NCBI RefSeq assembly: GCF_001039355.2
Contig: NW_019775496.1
Coordinates: 248,796-312,795 of the forward strand
Source: Lingula anatina
Taxonomy: Eukaryota > Brachiopoda > Lingulata > Lingulida > Lingulidae
Direction: 5' to 3'
DNA: 64,000 nt
Shown here: piece by piece, positions 47,354 through 58,840 of the stretch
Layout of the letters: each line of letters opens with the position of its first letter
How positions within the stretch are numbered: the stretch's first letter is position 1
Notes under the pieces: model-generated
Database searches by the model: none
Told to the model about the DNA's origin: nothing
What the model saw: the letters and a program-made list of their open reading frames with translations, nothing else
Made by a program: the position numbers and the translations under genes

Positions 47354-47362
47354 ATATATAAA
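47354..47362 (+). promoter_or_regulatory. Candidate TATA box
   Basis: AATATATAAAAA lies about 70 bp upstream of an ATG that opens a signal-peptide-like frame (47426). The spacing suits a start site near 47385. Confidence 0.4.
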
Positions 47363-47425
47363 AATGTAGAGTTGACACAAGCTGTCAAGGAAAGCAAGTT
47401 CTAAGTGCGATCGCGACTAAGTCCA

Positions 47426-47533
47426 ATGAAATATTTTGCGCCAGTGCTTTGCCTCGTATCTGTTTACTCTTTGATAGGGTCATATGCGTTTCCTTCCACT
47501 ATCTCAACACGAAAGGTACACGAAAAGTACTAG
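47426..47533 (+). CDS. Candidate secreted micropeptide or first exon
   Basis: The frame encodes 35 residues. The start, MKYFAPVLCLVSVYSLIGSY, has the short basic n-region, hydrophobic core and small-residue end of a signal peptide, with a plausible cut near SYA/FP, followed by STISTRKVHEKY and a stop. A TATA-like box lies about 70 bp upstream. A strong donor (GGGAG then GTAAGT, 47611) follows in a different frame, so the peptide could be exon 1 of a longer product after a frame change or other splicing. I do not recognise a family. The call rests on signal-peptide character alone. Confidence 0.35.
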   Translation: MKYFAPVLCLVSVYSLIGSYAFPSTISTRKVHEKY

Positions 47534-49142
47534 TACTATCAGCCATTGCAATGCATGTGTGCCGGTGGCGAGGCAGCGGCGAATTCCTCAGATCAAAAGT
47601 GGACAGGGAGGTAAGTTTAATTGGATTAATTGGATTGCACATGTTCTCATTAAAAACAATGGATACTGTTGATATTACATCGTTTCACACATATTTTTAT
47701 TTTTTGTTTTTTTCTCCCTTGCCCCTTTTGTTTTTTCATTCACTCAGTTTCCTTTCTTTTTTCTTTTTGTACCACGTGTCATTTTTATGATCTCTTTCTC
47801 ACATTCTACCCATACCAATCTTTTCTCCATATATACTTTCTTTTTTACCCAGAATTTTTCCACTCACTCTCATGTCGTCTCTTTTCTCCTATTCTCTCTT
47901 GCCTTCTTTCCAATCTTTTACTCTTACTCGTGATCTGTCTCTCTATCGTACGTAATTTTATAGCTTGGAATAAATTTTCCTTTCTGTTCTATTTCTGTGA
48001 CGAAGTTGTTGGCTTGTCTTCGTCATGTTACGCGAGGTAGCAAATACAACTCAGATATTATCTTTCTTATTATTTATTGAACTACTGTCCAGTTATTACC
48101 CGCGCCGCTTCCTTCATTTCTATTCCTACCTCATGCAATCTGTAGCGGCCTTCTCTCTGTTTACACTAAGCGCAGTTCTATAAATACCATAAGAGCATGT
48201 CAATCAACTTAAGTTACTCTACTAAACACTCCCCGCTCTTATTCGCTGCATGCTGTCACTTACTAACGTTACATTTCTTAGCGTATCTCTCTTGCTCAGT
48301 TAAGGTTATATTACATTTAGCCAATGGTCACTTTATCATTGTACATGTATCAGAGCCGCTCGTGTTGTTCGATGGCCAAAAGACAATGGTTAAATTTTCA
48401 GGTTCTGTGTAGATATTGTAAAAATATAGCAGTCAAAAATAATAAGTTAGCAAATAACTTAAAGGAGAAACGAACAGATCGAACAAGAAAATAATGAATA
48501 TAATTTATTGACCTAAATACAAACGGTTCAACAATTGTGAGTGTCAATTTATTCATGCTGAGACAGTATTAGTAGTGCTAATGCTTACAATGATTCATGG
48601 AGTGTATGTGTACGCGTTTGCAGGATAAGAAATCGAAATATTTTTTGAGAATCTCAGTTTAGTTTCTCCATCTAAAAAGTAAATACACTCCAATCCAATT
48701 AACTTGTTTAATTGAGCGAAGAGTATATGGATTGATGGAAAGAACCTTACCCAAAAGCCTATTTCAATCATTACTGTTTTTGCGCTATACTATGTCTATG
48801 CATTAATATGCTTAGTAACATAAGGCTGAACAAGCTCACCAAAGCTGCGATTTTGCTAAAAAGGAGAATATTGAAGCACAATTACATTTTACAAACAACA
48901 TGTAAATTATTGTAAAATGACGAAATCAAAATATGTGTTTCATTGAAAACATACTATAACCAATGACATAAAGGGGTACACCAAAAGTTAATTTCATGAA
49001 GGTTTATAAGTCTTTTGTCTCCCATCTTATAAAAGGTAAGAGAGATACTATTTAAAAATGACAAACAAATTAAAGGGAAAAAATGGACATAAAAAATGAC
49101 GGGCAAAAGATGCGTGAGGAGACCACCGTCCCGTTAATATGT
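47534..49142. other. Non-coding tract, pyrimidine-rich start
   Basis: 47690-47960 is strongly T/C-rich, which gives Phe/Ser/Leu frames without protein meaning. The right end is the likely 3' UTR of the RBR ligase gene, with possible minus-strand AATAAA signals around 48500. Confidence 0.45.
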
Positions 49143-49637
49143 TTACGACTTTAGTGTTGGAATGACAGTCTGTCGTGGTGCAACTCCCCGACTACATTTT
49201 TCATGCCAACCACCTTCTTTGCAACAAATTGAAGTAAACATGAGGCACACAAAGCAAAATTCTTTCCCACAAGCTACACACATAATATTTTTGCACGCTT
49301 CAGTATTGTGCTCGCAAAGTTGGCCACAATTCGGGCATGCTCTAACACGTGGAACTTTTTGACCAATTTTACAGTCAGGCAAATCGATTTCGTCACAATT
49401 TGCCAAAAGAAACAGACTTAAGTCTTTTTCGTTAATACAATAACCACATCCTACTTTATTCGTAGTGGGACCGAACTTTGGCCATTCTCGTAGACATCTC
49501 CAACAAAAATCATAACAACGCCCAAATGACTTTGTGCAGTAACCACAATGGACTCTCAGGTTACTCAAGTCCGCGCGCTCAACGATGCTTTGGCAACCTG
49601 GACACTGGAAGTTAAAATGGCACAGTGTTTTATAAAG
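49143..49637 (-). CDS. UBL-RBR E3 ligase, exon 5 (IBR and Rcat domains)
   Basis: This exon encodes residues 193-356 and the stop. The acceptor is TTACACTTGCAG in phase 0. An IBR-type zinc domain runs from CPGC (204-207) through VHCGYC and YDFCWRCLREW (234-244). The Rcat (RING2) follows: ACPNC (292-296), EAC (C307) KNIMC (312), VAC, then FCFVC (319-323). C307 holds the position of the catalytic cysteine of RBR ligases (GC-x4-C in parkin), which accepts ubiquitin from E2 before passing it to substrate. The tail, GWHEKCSRGVAPRQTVIP, carries a further Cys/His pair. The gene is a parkin-like E3 ubiquitin ligase by architecture. The nearest vertebrate orthologue is unclear, and I associate similar proteins with expanded families in molluscs, lancelets and fish. 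Confidence 0.88.
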   Translation of the reverse strand, partial: LYKTLCHFNFQCPGCQSIVERADLSNLRVHCGYCTKSFGRCYDFCWRCLREWPKFGPTTNKVGCGYCINEKDLSLFLLANCDEIDLPDCKIGQKVPRVRACPNCGQLCEHNTEACKNIMCVACGKEFCFVCLMFTSICCKEGGWHEKCSRGVAPRQTVIPTLKS

Positions 49638-50253
49638 CTGCAAGTGTAAAGTTCAATTCTCAGAGTTAAACAGGTCTGATGATAAATTGACCACATGTTA
49701 TTGCTGATTAATTCCGTTTCAAATATGTACCTTAACCCAAGATCTTAAAAACACGTCAGAAAACGTATTCCGTGCCGATTTAAATATATTTTTAAGTTAT
49801 TTGTAGCAAATAAGTCATTCAATTTCCATGTCATCATTGATTTGTATTACACACATTGTGACGCATGGTGCTTTTAAAAAACCGTACTGATGATAGAAAT
49901 CAATGAATTAAATTGATTAAGCGATGAAATGTTTTTTAACTATCACTGTGACCACACAAACGTCAAACAGTAACAAAAATAAGCAACAAAATATTTTCAC
50001 ATAACATAACCCTTATTTCTATAGAATAAATGACAGTAAATAAATCAGACCTTGAAGCTATTTCTCTATATAAAAAAGCATTCTTCACTGTTCGAAACAA
50101 TTAACAATTTACAGTCTTGAAATGGAGCTGATTGTGTTCATTTCGATATTCAATTCCACGTTCCAAAGCCCCCCATGTACGTAAAATCTTTTAGGCTTTG
50201 TAATCATTATAAAAATGCAACAGGATATAATATTGGATGTATATTCTATTAAC

Positions 50254-50394
50254 TTTTTTTGTCGTTTTAATTGCGTTTTTGGACCACATGACTTCAAGTG
50301 CTCTTTGTTCCTCTTGATCAAGTAACGCCTTCTCTCGTATCTCAGTGAAACCCCATTTGGCTTTGCACTCTGGGCATTTAACATCCAAACGACC
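50254..50394 (-). CDS. UBL-RBR E3 ligase, exon 4
   Basis: 47 codons, residues 146-192: GRLDVKCPECKAKWGFTEIR and on to EEQRALEVMW. CPEC supplies the second half of the first zinc site begun by exon 3's CGH. The acceptor is ATGTTTCAG. The donor GTTAAT is weak, but it is the only GT that keeps frame into exon 5. Confidence 0.82.
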
Positions 50395-50578
50395 CTGAAA
50401 CATACTTTGTATATTGTGGTATGAGTAGTTAATTTTCATTTTGCATAAACCTTTAAAATTCTTATTAATATATAGTATCCATTGCAAAGTTAATCTTAAC
50501 CACATGCACCAAGCATGTACATATATGTTTTAAACCGGAGCGAGCTGGTAAGTTATTTCCATTTCCATAAAAGCTTAC

Positions 50579-50670
50579 CTTTTCCAATTCATGCTTACTA
50601 TAGCCAGTCAACATATCAGGATCCACAGCATGCCCGCACGACATTTTACCTCGCCAACTGTCAGGATCAT
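50579..50670 (-). CDS. UBL-RBR E3 ligase, exon 3
   Basis: 92 nt after the acceptor TTTACATTTAG, ending at GTAAGC. Reads DPDSWRGKMSCGHAVDPDML, then TGYSKHELEK. The MSCGHAV block starts a degenerate RING-like domain. It enters in phase 1 and leaves in phase 0, consistent with both neighbours. Confidence 0.85.
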
Positions 50671-50868
50671 CTAAATGTAAAACGACATCCAGATTACCAA
50701 AATAAAATCATTATACAGTTATAGAATTATACAAGGGTTATTTTACCTGCTTACGCAGTTTGTTTGCCCAATTAAATAAAAGTGTCTGACAAGTTAATCC
50801 AGAATGTACGTCACGTTAAAAAGGCACAGCAATGTGGGCTGTCAAAATATCATATTTGTCAAATTCAC

Positions 50869-51078
50869 CATCGCCTGTAATAACATCTGCTTCCTTCGTA
50901 AGAAAGCTTGAATGGAGCTTTTGGTCGTATCTCTTTGCTTGTCCACCGTTAAGTCGAATCACCATCAGTATGGTCGAACCGTCTTTTACACCATAGTCTT
51001 GCAGAATTGCTTCCTCATTATACGAATTTTTATCCGTAAGAGTCACCCCAGCGAAAAGAAGATAAAATTGATCGTATT
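50869..51078 (-). CDS. UBL-RBR E3 ligase, exon 2 (second half of ubiquitin-like domain)
   Basis: 210 nt, phase 1 to phase 1. Encodes the C-terminal half of a ubiquitin fold: FYLLFAGVTLTD, ILQDYGVKDGSTILMVIRLN and then Gly-Gly. RLNGG closely resembles ubiquitin's RLRGG end. A linker (residues 91-114) follows. The donor is GATG then GTGAAT; the codon split across the junction (G then AT) restores Asp before DPDSW. Confidence 0.85.
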
Positions 51079-53386
51079 CTGAAAAGAACAAGCGTTTATA
51101 AGGAATCCAAAAATGCTATAACATCTTCAATTTCATGTGCTCTTGTTGACAAATATCACTTATCCATATTCCTATCATTATTATGAACTTTAAAACATAA
51201 AAAGATTTCAGAAAAAAAATTATTATTGTAATCAATAAGGCGCCACCAAAGGGCAACAAAATTATACTTTATTAAGATCAGAATGTGATCTTTAAATGCC
51301 ATGTGTCCGTTAGCGTGTGAAATTTCATAGCTAACAATTTCGTTTTTTTTTCCTTTAAAGTGGATTTTGCATGTTTTTTGGCTGAATTTTTAATGAAAAA
51401 AAATTAAACAAAGTTTGAAAGATTTTAAACCATGCTTAATGCATTGTAATGTTGTTTGAATTACAATTCCCGACTAAAAGAGAGTATAAATGAAAAAAAA
51501 TTAACTAGATACTTTCAATTAACTACAAGTATAAACTAAAAATTTTAATGCTAATACTTAAATTTGCAATACATTAAAATATAATTATATTATATTATAC
51601 CTAAAATATTATAAAAATATTGACAGTAATAGTGTTATTTCCTTAAATTTTGGTTGAAAACATGATAAATGATATAAAACATCACATAATATAACTTAAG
51701 AGTGAATAGACACAGGTTAGGTGCTTCACCTTACCTGCAAAAAAAGTAGCATCAAAAGCTGCAACAGGGAAACGCTGGTTCCACATATTACATATTTTAA
51801 CTTTAAGATTTCAAAATGCAAACTGGTACCATAAAAAAAAGACTGGTCAAAGATCACCTGATCAATGGATAAAACGGATGTTTTAAAACTATTTAAAAGT
51901 TATTTAATTAAATTTATATAAGATCACTTTCGAAAGCACACCTACGAATACAGCATTACACAAATTCCCAAAATTGCAAAATGCTTTAAGATTAATCATC
52001 AAAATCTATAATTAAAATCACCTTGAAATGAGAAGTCACAGAGCATTCAGATACAATAAGAAGATGGATGATAAGTTGACTTTTGTAACAGAAATTTGGA
52101 TGATTAATTGACAGAGATTGACAAAGTTGGGATTTGTATCTAGAGTTCATCCTAGTGATGACGTCATTAAACCGTTATGGAAATATTAACAGATTGCTCT
52201 CAAATTTCAATGTTACTGACATTTTTAAACACTTACGTAGAGTCTTTTTTTTAGAAATATACAAAATATATGGGAGTTCAACGGTTATATGATCTTTTTC
52301 TCCGGACTTGACTGACAGGAATCCGCATGTCGTTCACATAAGACAAAGGGAGAATTGATTACAAAAAATAATGTAAATTGGTTGTTGACTTATCAAACTC
52401 ACCACTTATACATAAAATAGCATGTAAAATTTGTTTGGTGAATATATCTTGTAAGTCTTCATATTTTCTGATACTTTAAACAAATGTAAACATTATTCAT
52501 CTTTTGATACGTCATATGTTCGTTAAGTACATTGTAAATTCACTTTTGTTTACATCTTATCCATCTACTGACCTTAGAATCTTACAAGTTGTGGAATGTT
52601 TGCAAAGATGCCAACAACTGATATACGCCATTTCACTGTGGATGATTCGTGACAAGACGGAAATGTGAGTGATGGAATCCATTTTGTAGTTGACTTAGAC
52701 AAAACTGCTTCACTAATTAATATTGATAAAGTAGTTTATTCTTCCAGGTTAGCCAAGCAGTTAATGAATATTTCGCCGTTTGTCTACTCTTTACTCTTCA
52801 TTACAAATTTTTCTTTTTTTAATTTCTATTACAGGATGCCACACTTAAATGACATAATTTCAGGCAATACTAACTATTACTATAGTTTATTTCAATTTAG
52901 GGTTCTTGCTATATAAATCTGTCGGATGATACACCATAATTCTAATAATAAAATGCCCATGCTATTTCGCCCACTACCCCCTTGCAATGTCAAACATCGT
53001 CGACAGTGCACATGACAAGCAAACTTTAAGATAATGATTGATCTCCAAATTGGAATTCCGTTTGGTGAAGTTAAGTTTTTTGAGTTGCAAGGAATACATT
53101 TTGTGAATTGCTTCTCGACATATTGCCTAAATGGAGACCCAATCACTGGCATTTCGACGATCTTCTTAAATATGATCTTGGCAGTTGATAATGCGTTGAT
53201 ATTTGCAATAAAGGTCGAGTAGTACAAATGATATTAAAGTTAAGGTGTTTAGTAGGGTAAAATTGCCTTTAAATTATGTTTTTGATTTTTTGTGTATTTA
53301 TATTAATTAAAAAAGTATCTAAAATTAGATGTAATAGTTTTTTTGAGTTTGCACCGAAAAATATGTCTTTTGATGAGTTTTTCAAC

Positions 53387-53933
53387 CGGTGTAACATGAA
53401 AATCTGACCCCCATGAAAATCTAACTCCCCCAGTCAAAATTTCATTATGAAAATCTGACTCCCCCCATGAAGTTTTGACTCTCCCTCACAAAACTTTATA
53501 ATTTTTATTTTATTTGAGTTTATATTATTTTTTGAGCCCAATATTTTACAACCAAACTTTCAAATATTTCCAATATATTCTTCATAAAGTATACTTAAGG
53601 GAAAGATGTTGAAATGATCACCAAATATCAAATAAAAAGCTTTTTTATAGGGGAGTCATTGGGTGATAAAATACCGTTAATTTTATTATTTTCTCATTAC
53701 AATTTTCACCTGCAAACTAACAAGAAGTGCCAATGTATCCTCCATTATACATACTACAACATAAAAGTCAAATACTCAAACATAATAAGACTTATAAAGT
53801 TTCATGGGGAGTCAAAATTTCATGGGGAGAGTCACATTTTCATTAGGAAAATTTGACTGGGGAGTCACATTTTCATAATGAAAATCTGACTGGGGAGTCA
53901 CATTTTGGGTGAGTCAGATTTTCAAGGTACACC
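53387..53933. mobile_element. Foldback repeat built of GAAAATCTGACTCCCC units
   Basis: Ends are CGGTGTAaCATGAAAATCTGA and, inverted, TCAGATTTTCAAGGTACACCG. Each arm holds several short units of the type ATGAAAATCTGACTCCCC, in opposite orientation on the two sides. About 547 bp, no ORF. Confidence 0.8.
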
Positions 53934-53996
53934 GTTCACATGAAAAATCTATTTTCTAAAAATCTAAAAATCTATTGGCGGTATCTTGTGATCACC

Positions 53997-55908
53997 ACAA
54001 AATTAAATAAGTAAATAAATAAAACAAATGGATACGTATATACAACAGAATAAATGTATAACTTCAAATATGTCAGTATGGAGCACAAAAGTTACCAGAA
54101 CTAATTAAATACAGAAAGAAAGAAAATATAAGGAAGAAGAAATGGATCGTAACTAGTTTACGTATACAACATTGTCAAATAGAGAAGAGATAGTACTTAT
54201 TGAGTGATGACAAGGTTTTCGAGTAGAAAATTTGCAATAGTTTCGAATATCATTTTATTTTGGGTAGGTGATAGAGATCCATGACCGTAGAGAAATAGGA
54301 CAACTTTTCTTTTTGTGTTTTAAAAGAGGTCTTTCGTTCATGTAGAATTTCATTTATTTTTTGGTAAAGGGGAGGGTACCTTAAATTGAGTGAGGGGCAT
54401 CTGAAAAAGAAGTGCAGAGGAGTTTCAAGGGCACCGCAGGTGCAGTGTAATAATAATAATAATAATTTATTAAGCCAATAAAATACAAATGTATAAAATC
54501 GGGAATCTTTTGCCCTGTAGTAGCGCCATTGAAATATAAAAAATGAAAATTAAAATTACATGTTAGAGTTAAAAATAGTTACTGCCGAAGGATAAAAGCT
54601 ATTTAAAAATCGCTTACTACCCTTAAAAGCTAAGAGTCTCGAATTGCTAGGTAAAAATTTAAAAAGGGTATGGGCTGGAGGGGAACTGTCTGTCATTATT
54701 GATAATGTTTTCTTTTTAGTCCTGTCTAGATATATAGTATGGACGGGAGTTAGATCTGTTCCAATTACAATCCCTGCAGTTTCGACGATCTTTTCCAACT
54801 TGTCCCTCTCCTCCACAGTTGCACGTCCATACCAAACAGTTACTGAATAAGTTAAAATACTCTCTAAAACACACCTGTAAAAGTTCGTTAAAATAAACAC
54901 ATTTCTGGTAAAAGCTTTCAATTTCCTTAAGAAATACATTCGTTGACGTGCCTTTTTCAATAGCTTCGTGATGTTATCGCCCCAGGTTAACCTATTATTC
55001 AGCTGAACCCCTAGTAATTTATAATTAGAAACCTGTTCGACCGCTTTACCGTTAACTTCCAAGGGATTTTTACTTATCTGATTTCTTCTGAAGTCTATGA
55101 TCATTTCTTTTGTTTTGCTCACATTTAATATCAAGTCATTGTCTGTGCACCAATTTACTAAACTTGTAACCGACTGCCTGTATGACATCTCATCATTACG
55201 TGTGGTGTGTCAATAGTAGTAGACTATAGTCCAATTATGCCTAAACAATTCTGCTCTAAATAAGCACCCGACCCTCGCTCTGTTAAGAATTTTTCTTGAT
55301 TTCTGTCCAAGTTTAGTGTTGTTGTTGAAAGCGACCCAGCAGTGAGATGATTTTTATGGAGTACTTGAAAGATGAGATTGAAGCTAAAGACTTAGTGGAG
55401 GAGGAGAGTTGATCCCATGAAGACATTAGAAAATAGTTAACTGAGGTACGGGGGTATTTAGGAGGACGTTTAAAGTCTCTTTTGTTATTTTCTAGGGTTG
55501 TGATTGGAAAAGGGTTTCTGAATGGGTGGAATATATCAGAAACATAGGTGGGGACCATATTCGCCATAACTGAAAACATAATTTTTTGAGCATGCATTTT
55601 TCTTCTATCAAATAGAGAAATCCAATTTAGTTGTTAAAATATTTTGGAGGTACAAGAGCTAGGTAAGGCTCCCAGTACTATTATGCCGGCTTGGTATTGA
55701 AGAAACGATAGTTTCTTCTGGAGTGAGTTATGATAGAAGATGTCACAGTAATCAAATTGTGATTGGATAAAGGCATTATATATTACATTTAAATGTTTGG
55801 ACCTAACTTTGCAGTATAGAGATTTTAGTGCATTTAAAGCCCGTTGAACCTTTTCGCAAACAAGATCAATATGGTCGTTAAAATTTAGTTTTGGATCAAG
55901 TATTAGGC
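53997..55908 (-). mobile_element. Old non-LTR retrotransposon 3' fragment, interrupted
   Basis: The minus strand reads LDPKLNFNDHIDLVCEKVQR, then LNVIYNAFIQSQFDYCDIFY, and after one break PRTSVNYFLMSSWDQLSSST (55313-55905). After the nested element it resumes at 54440 with CTCGALETPLHFFFRCPSL, the C-terminal zinc-knuckle pattern of many LINEs. A TTTA-rich tail lies near 54000-54030. The frame is broken and the 5' part is missing. Imperfect direct repeats of about 64 bp flank it (53934-53996, 55911-55976). Confidence 0.75.
54448..55208 (-). mobile_element. Younger CR1/L2/Rex1-type LINE fragment nested in an older LINE
   Basis: A 5'-truncated element whose open frame (54556-55188) begins RNDEMSYRQSVTSLVNWC and continues NVSKTKEMIIDFRR, YKLLGVQLNNRLTW and LESILTYSVTVWYG. 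It ends LLAFKGSKRFLNSFYPSAVT. This is the thumb and C-terminal part of a Jockey-clade reverse transcriptase. The 3' tail is an (ATT)n run at 54448-54466. It separates two halves of the older LINE's coding frame. Confidence 0.82.
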
Positions 55909-57029
55909 TTCGTTCACATGGAATGTCTATTTTCTAAAAATCTATTTTCTATTCGCGGTATATCTTGTGATCACGGTCTGTGCCCTGAATATCCCGCGCG
56001 TAATTACTGGCAGCGCGAGCCAGTTACTATAAGTTACTATAAGTTACTATAAGTATGTGTAAAAGGTTATAAGTCTTACCGTACATCATGATCAGCTAAG
56101 CAGTGAAGAAGTCGAGTACGCTAAGGGGAAGAGAGTAAAGTTCGTGTTAAAAGTGCATTTCCTGGGGAAAGAAAGAAAATTTTGTAAGAGAGTGTGCAAG
56201 GCGGGTGGGGAAAACCAGATTTCGTTCAGTCGGAAGACGAGAAAGAATATCTAGCTGGAGAGAAATACCCCTGTTCAACACTCGTGGTTCCTCAACACAT
56301 CAGACTTTTCATAAAATAAATTAATAAATAACTTTATGTTGACCTAAAGTACGGTGAGTGAACTGGTATTACACGCAATCTATAACAAAATGCCGACAAA
56401 ACTTATTTTTACTTCAAAAGATATGAATAGATAGATTTTTTGCAATCATCAAGTAGTTTCGAAAGTCACCTACACTCTGTCATTTTAGCCAAAAGCGCCT
56501 GCTTTCTATCTTCGCGGCCATTTCGAGAGATAGTGCTCTAAAGTAATCACTGGATTTTCATGTTGACCTGACAATGACCAAATGCCGTGAAAACAATCCT
56601 GCATCGTTAACAGTCAAAAATTCGTATTAACACGACTGACGGCCACTTCCTCGAGGCAGATGCAAACGATTTCATCTGAGCACTTTGCCGATGACAGAGA
56701 AATAATCTCCTGGGTAAAATTTCTCGGTTATTGAGGAAAGCCCATAAAAGCGTTCAAATGCAACTTCACACCTCTTAATTGGTTTGTACTTCCTTCTACA
56801 TATCATTGATCCCCTGGTCTGCATCACTAGGCTGAGGGCCTGTCCAGAGCTGTCAATCAAAATTGCTGCACGCTTACAAGTCTAACGCGTGATCGAAAAA
56901 CGTTACAAAAACACGATTTTCTGGCATTTCAAAGCACTCAAAAATATTTTAGATGACAATGAGCAATGGTTCCATCTGATCGTATAACAATAACAGGTAA
57001 ATTTGTCAGCTAAGCATTTGACTAATAAG

Positions 57030-57127
57030 CCCAGCAGGCAAACGACATTGATTCTACGTTGATTCAACGTTGATCCACCAAAATTAACGTTGATTCAACG
57101 GTGAATCAATGTCGTTTGTCTGCTGGG
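57030..57127. mobile_element. 98-bp palindromic MITE
   Basis: Ends CCCAGCAGgCAAACGACATT and its inverse, with interior units TACGTTGATTCAACGTTGAT. AAG flanks both sides as a possible 3-bp duplication. Confidence 0.75.
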
Positions 57128-58699
57128 AAGGTTTGTTAACCAACCTGTGAACGTTTTTGGTTGTTTCGACAGCTTTACAGTTTTACGAGATCGGTGAATC
57201 GGTTTCAAGCATATTTCCCTATCTAAGCATAGTTAAAGTTGTTGAGAATGTGGATTACAGATGGATATCAGGGATTTTGGAGGAAATTGTTTGTTTGAAA
57301 GTTATCGTCTTTTGAAGTGATTAACCCATTGAAATATGGGGTAAATTAACGTAACAGAGGGAAATAGTTAAAGTTCGCTGGTAGAGAAAATCCCGAAATC
57401 GAAAACGGTAAAACCGAAGTATGTTTTAATTTTTTAATAAAAACATTTAAGAACAGGGTATTGTTTTTTTTTTATCCGTTTTACTACTGCATCCCGAAAT
57501 GGTCTTATATGAATATCATTTGATATGTTTTGAGGGATGATATGATCAAAATGTGACGTTAGTATTTAATTATATAACTAGATAAGTTGTTGAGGTGAAA
57601 AAGGAAGCGAAAGACGTCATAACTACTATCATCTGGGACGTGCCAGATAAATACTGTAATGTAGGACGCCAGATTGAGTTATTATTATTTTTATTATTAG
57701 TATCAGTGCTGTTATTGAAACTATTATTATGCTATCAGCACCTTTTATATAGATGTATTATGTTTATCAAACTCTTCTGCATGAATAATACCACTGCAAA
57801 TTAAAACTGCCCGAAAAAAGTATAACTGTATTGAAATTGAAAATAACTGCTATGTTTGTTAAGGTTTTTCTTGACGTGCATTTCTGCATCATTCGCATTG
57901 GATAATTTCGTAAAAGCTGGGCACTAGACATTCATGGATATACAGGAAACTGTGAACATTTATCTATACGTGCGCCAAGGTACGCGAATAAAACATTTAT
58001 ATTTATTCATTCTACAATGAATGACAGGTGACAATCGTTAGTCACTGTCTGGAAGGACTAATTTTACTCTCTTGCTGTAATCCAAAATGGGAGGATGCGG
58101 TGAACTACACCAGGTGCAAAACTTTTCATTTGTGTGGAAATGAATATTAAATTCTATAAATTTCATTTGAGTCATGTTATTGCACGTGGATATAATGACA
58201 CATTCAGTATTGTGTAATGAATTTTAAATTAGTGACGTATTATAGATATATTTATAATTAGCTTATCAATCTAATGATTATTGGTTATCAATATTTTATC
58301 AGATAGTTATTGTATTAATTGTATTAATTATCTTTTCAATGATGATGACATAAAACTGATGATATATCGTTAAGGGAGATTTTCACATTTTTGTAACGTA
58401 ATTATTTCTCGGTGTAGTTTCGTGGAGTGAATTTGATATAAACAATTGTCTCTCTTGAAGTCCTAAAAAGTGAGCTCTACAATGTGGATAAATATGAAGA
58501 TGAACAGGTACTTCGTCATCGACGATGCACTGGTTGCAACGTTGTGGTGAATGCTGTTTATTTGACAGGGCCCGATTGTCTCACATAGTGTATTCCAGCA
58601 ACATCTAATAGGACAAACGAAAAGAGGAAACACTGCATAGGAAAATGTGTCAGAGCCAGTCACGGGTTGTTGTCATAATATAAAAAAGTATCTGAACTA

Positions 58700-58840
58700 T
58701 TGGGCCACAAATTATGTAAGTGTTTATAATATACTGCCAATTTCTGTACGGAATCATCTAAGAACAAGCATATTTTTTAAAAGGTCATTAATCTATCTTC
58801 CTTTGAGTTATATTTTTGGTTTCATTTTTGGTTTCGAATG
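58700..58840 (+). pseudogene. Possible LINE C-terminal scrap
   Basis: The reading frame contains WATNYVSVYNILPISVRNHL followed by RTSIFFKRSLIYL. It resembles the WNxLPxxIRxSxSxxxFKxxLK end of non-LTR reverse transcriptases. Short and degenerate. Confidence 0.3.

Noticed and set aside
47449-48040. Phe/Ser/Leu-rich plus-strand frames of 113 and 123 codons
   Set aside because: They come from a long pyrimidine-rich tract; composition and overlap of frames show no coding signal.
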